Source: Gp6-AA40 sp046732795
GTDB taxonomy: Bacteria > Acidobacteriota > Vicinamibacteria > Vicinamibacterales > UBA2999
Assembly (NCBI GenBank): GCA_046732795.1
Contig: JBKPNV010000004.1
Span: 1 to 15,993 of the forward strand
Reading direction: 5' to 3'
DNA: 15,993 nucleotides
In this document: one piece after another, positions 15,104 through 15,993 of the stretch
How positions within the stretch are numbered: position 1 is the stretch's first letter
How the letters are laid out: the number at the start of each line of letters is the position of its first letter
Program-made: the position numbers and the translations under genes
Notes under the pieces: model-generated
What the model was told of the DNA's origin: nothing
The model's database searches: none
The model's input: only the letters and a program-made list of their open reading frames with translations

Positions 15104-15136
15104 TTGGGAGTTAGTGTGTTGGGGATTGGGAGTTAG
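15104..15136. repeat. Direct repeat TTGGGAGTTAG at the mtaB/rlmN junction
   Basis: TTGGGAGTTAG occurs at 15104-15114 and again, exactly 22 bases later, at 15126-15136. The second copy contains the rlmN stop codon (TAA on the minus strand, 15133-15135). Upstream, CCACGAA and CCATGAA form an adjacent pair of related heptamers. The junction holds no conventional terminator. Confidence 0.6.
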
Positions 15137-15993
15137 CGAAGCAAGAGCGCCATCTGCTGGCCAGCCGATTTCTTCGACCCGCCCTCGACAATCAACTGAC
15201 CGCACGCAGCCCGGATATCACGGCCACGGCTCTTCCTCACTGACACGGTGAGGTACCTGTCCGCGAGAATCTGGGCGAACCGATCCACGCGCTCGTCGGA
15301 AGGACGCTCAAAAGGAATTCCGGGCGCAGCGTTGAGCGGGATCAGATTGACCTTGGCTTTGATGCCCGACAGCAGTTTTGCGAGACGTCGCGCGTCTTCT
15401 GCTGTGTCGTTGACGCCGTTCAGCAACACATATTCGAACGTGATGCGGCTGCGCTTCTTCAGCGGGAACCGACGGCATGCGTCGAGAATGGCAGCGAGTG
15501 GATACTTCGCGTTGGGCGGCACGAGGGCGGTGCGTTGTTCGTCGGTCGTTGCATGAAGAGAGATCGCCAGGTTCGGCATGAAGGGTTCGCGAGCCAGTCG
15601 CTCGAGTCCAGGCACAATGCCCACGGTCGACAGCGTGATGCGCCGCGGCGAGATCGACAGTCCCTCTTCGGCGTGCAGCATTCGCAACGCCTTCATCGTG
15701 TTGTCGTAGTTGTGAAGAGGCTCGCCCATTCCCATGAGCACGATGTTGAAGGGCTGTTCGAGCAAACCGGTGGCAGAGGCCAGCGTGATCACCTGGCCAA
15801 CGATCTCTCCCGGTGTCAGGTGACGTACGAGCCCCATCTTTCCGGTCAGACAAAACCCGCATGACATCGCGCAGCCGACCTGGGTCGAGATGCAGAACGT
15901 CATCGCGGGTGTGTCTGGAATGAAAACCGACTCGATGCGACGCCCGTCGCCCAGCTCGAGAACGAACTTCCTGGTCCCGTCAGACGACAGCTG
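15133..15993 (-). CDS. rlmN: Dual-specificity 23S rRNA/tRNA adenine C2-methyltransferase RlmN (N-terminus outside window)
   Basis: This radical-SAM enzyme methylates C2 of A2503 in 23S rRNA and A37 in some tRNAs. The frame is open from the right edge (SSDGTRKFVLELGDG, then IESVFIP) to a TAA at 15133-15135, so 286 residues of a protein usually near 350 are present and the N-terminus is cut off. An internal Met at 15903 is not the start. Motifs are the radical-SAM cysteines in CAMSCGFCLTGK, the SAM-binding MGMGEPLHNYDN, SLHATTDEQR, LNGVNDTAEDA, and the C-terminal catalytic Cys in AACGQL that forms the methylated-cysteine intermediate. It converges with mtaB across a 48-base junction with repeats. 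Identification is very secure. Confidence 0.95.
   Translation of the reverse strand, partial: QLSSDGTRKFVLELGDGRRIESVFIPDTPAMTFCISTQVGCAMSCGFCLTGKMGLVRHLTPGEIVGQVITLASATGLLEQPFNIVLMGMGEPLHNYDNTMKALRMLHAEEGLSISPRRITLSTVGIVPGLERLAREPFMPNLAISLHATTDEQRTALVPPNAKYPLAAILDACRRFPLKKRSRITFEYVLLNGVNDTAEDARRLAKLLSGIKAKVNLIPLNAAPGIPFERPSDERVDRFAQILADRYLTVSVRKSRGRDIRAACGQLIVEGGSKKSAGQQMALLLR

Noticed and set aside
15133..15903. rlmN starting at the Met at 15903
   Set aside because: The frame remains open to the window edge and the upstream residues (SSDGTRKFVLELGDG) are conserved RlmN sequence, so the gene is simply cut by the window.

Overview
This is a GC-rich chromosomal segment with housekeeping and regulatory genes and no plasmid, phage or CRISPR features. 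A secreted carboxypeptidase-regulatory/beta-barrel protein, an NtrC-type two-component pair with a multi-TM PDZ kinase, and low-complexity intergenic repeats together suggest an Acidobacteriota bacterium, perhaps Vicinamibacteria. This is an inference from gene style, not from a marker gene. Every gap between genes is shorter than 300 bases, and no tRNA or rRNA was found.

Left part (1-4017): the N-terminal part of glgC (ADP-glucose synthesis, minus strand) runs off the left edge. It diverges from a well-defined sigma70-type promoter (668-696) that drives two plus-strand genes. These encode a secreted 406-aa protein with Asn/Gln-rich tracts and a 634-aa outer-membrane-type protein with a carboxypeptidase-regulatory domain. 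Two consecutive hairpins, the second with a T-tract, close this unit.

Centre (4046-11505): a PDZ/multi-TM/GAF/PAS histidine kinase and a sigma54-activating NtrC-family regulator overlap by one base and form a two-component system. A long imperfect palindrome separates them from a convergent minus-strand series. Read in its own direction that series is rpsU, a double zinc-ribbon protein, a STAS anti-sigma-factor antagonist, a coiled-coil protein with an arginine-rich disordered tail, and a GT4 glycosyltransferase. rpsU has a strong promoter and a leader that can fold. The STAS gene has its own extended -10 promoter overlapping a perfect inverted repeat.

Right part (12477-15993): purD (purine synthesis) and mtaB (tRNA ms2t6A modification) run on the plus strand, separated by a REP-like palindrome that supplies the purD stop codon. 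rlmN (rRNA/tRNA m2A methyltransferase) converges on mtaB and runs off the right edge.

rpsU, mtaB and rlmN all serve translation. The kinase/regulator pair, the GT4 and coiled-coil genes and the secreted pair look like envelope or surface functions. The most unusual items are the intergenic palindromes and repeats, the rpsU leader fold, the PDZ-containing kinase and the coiled-coil/Arg-tail protein beside the glycosyltransferase. I see no clearly new defence or mobile system.
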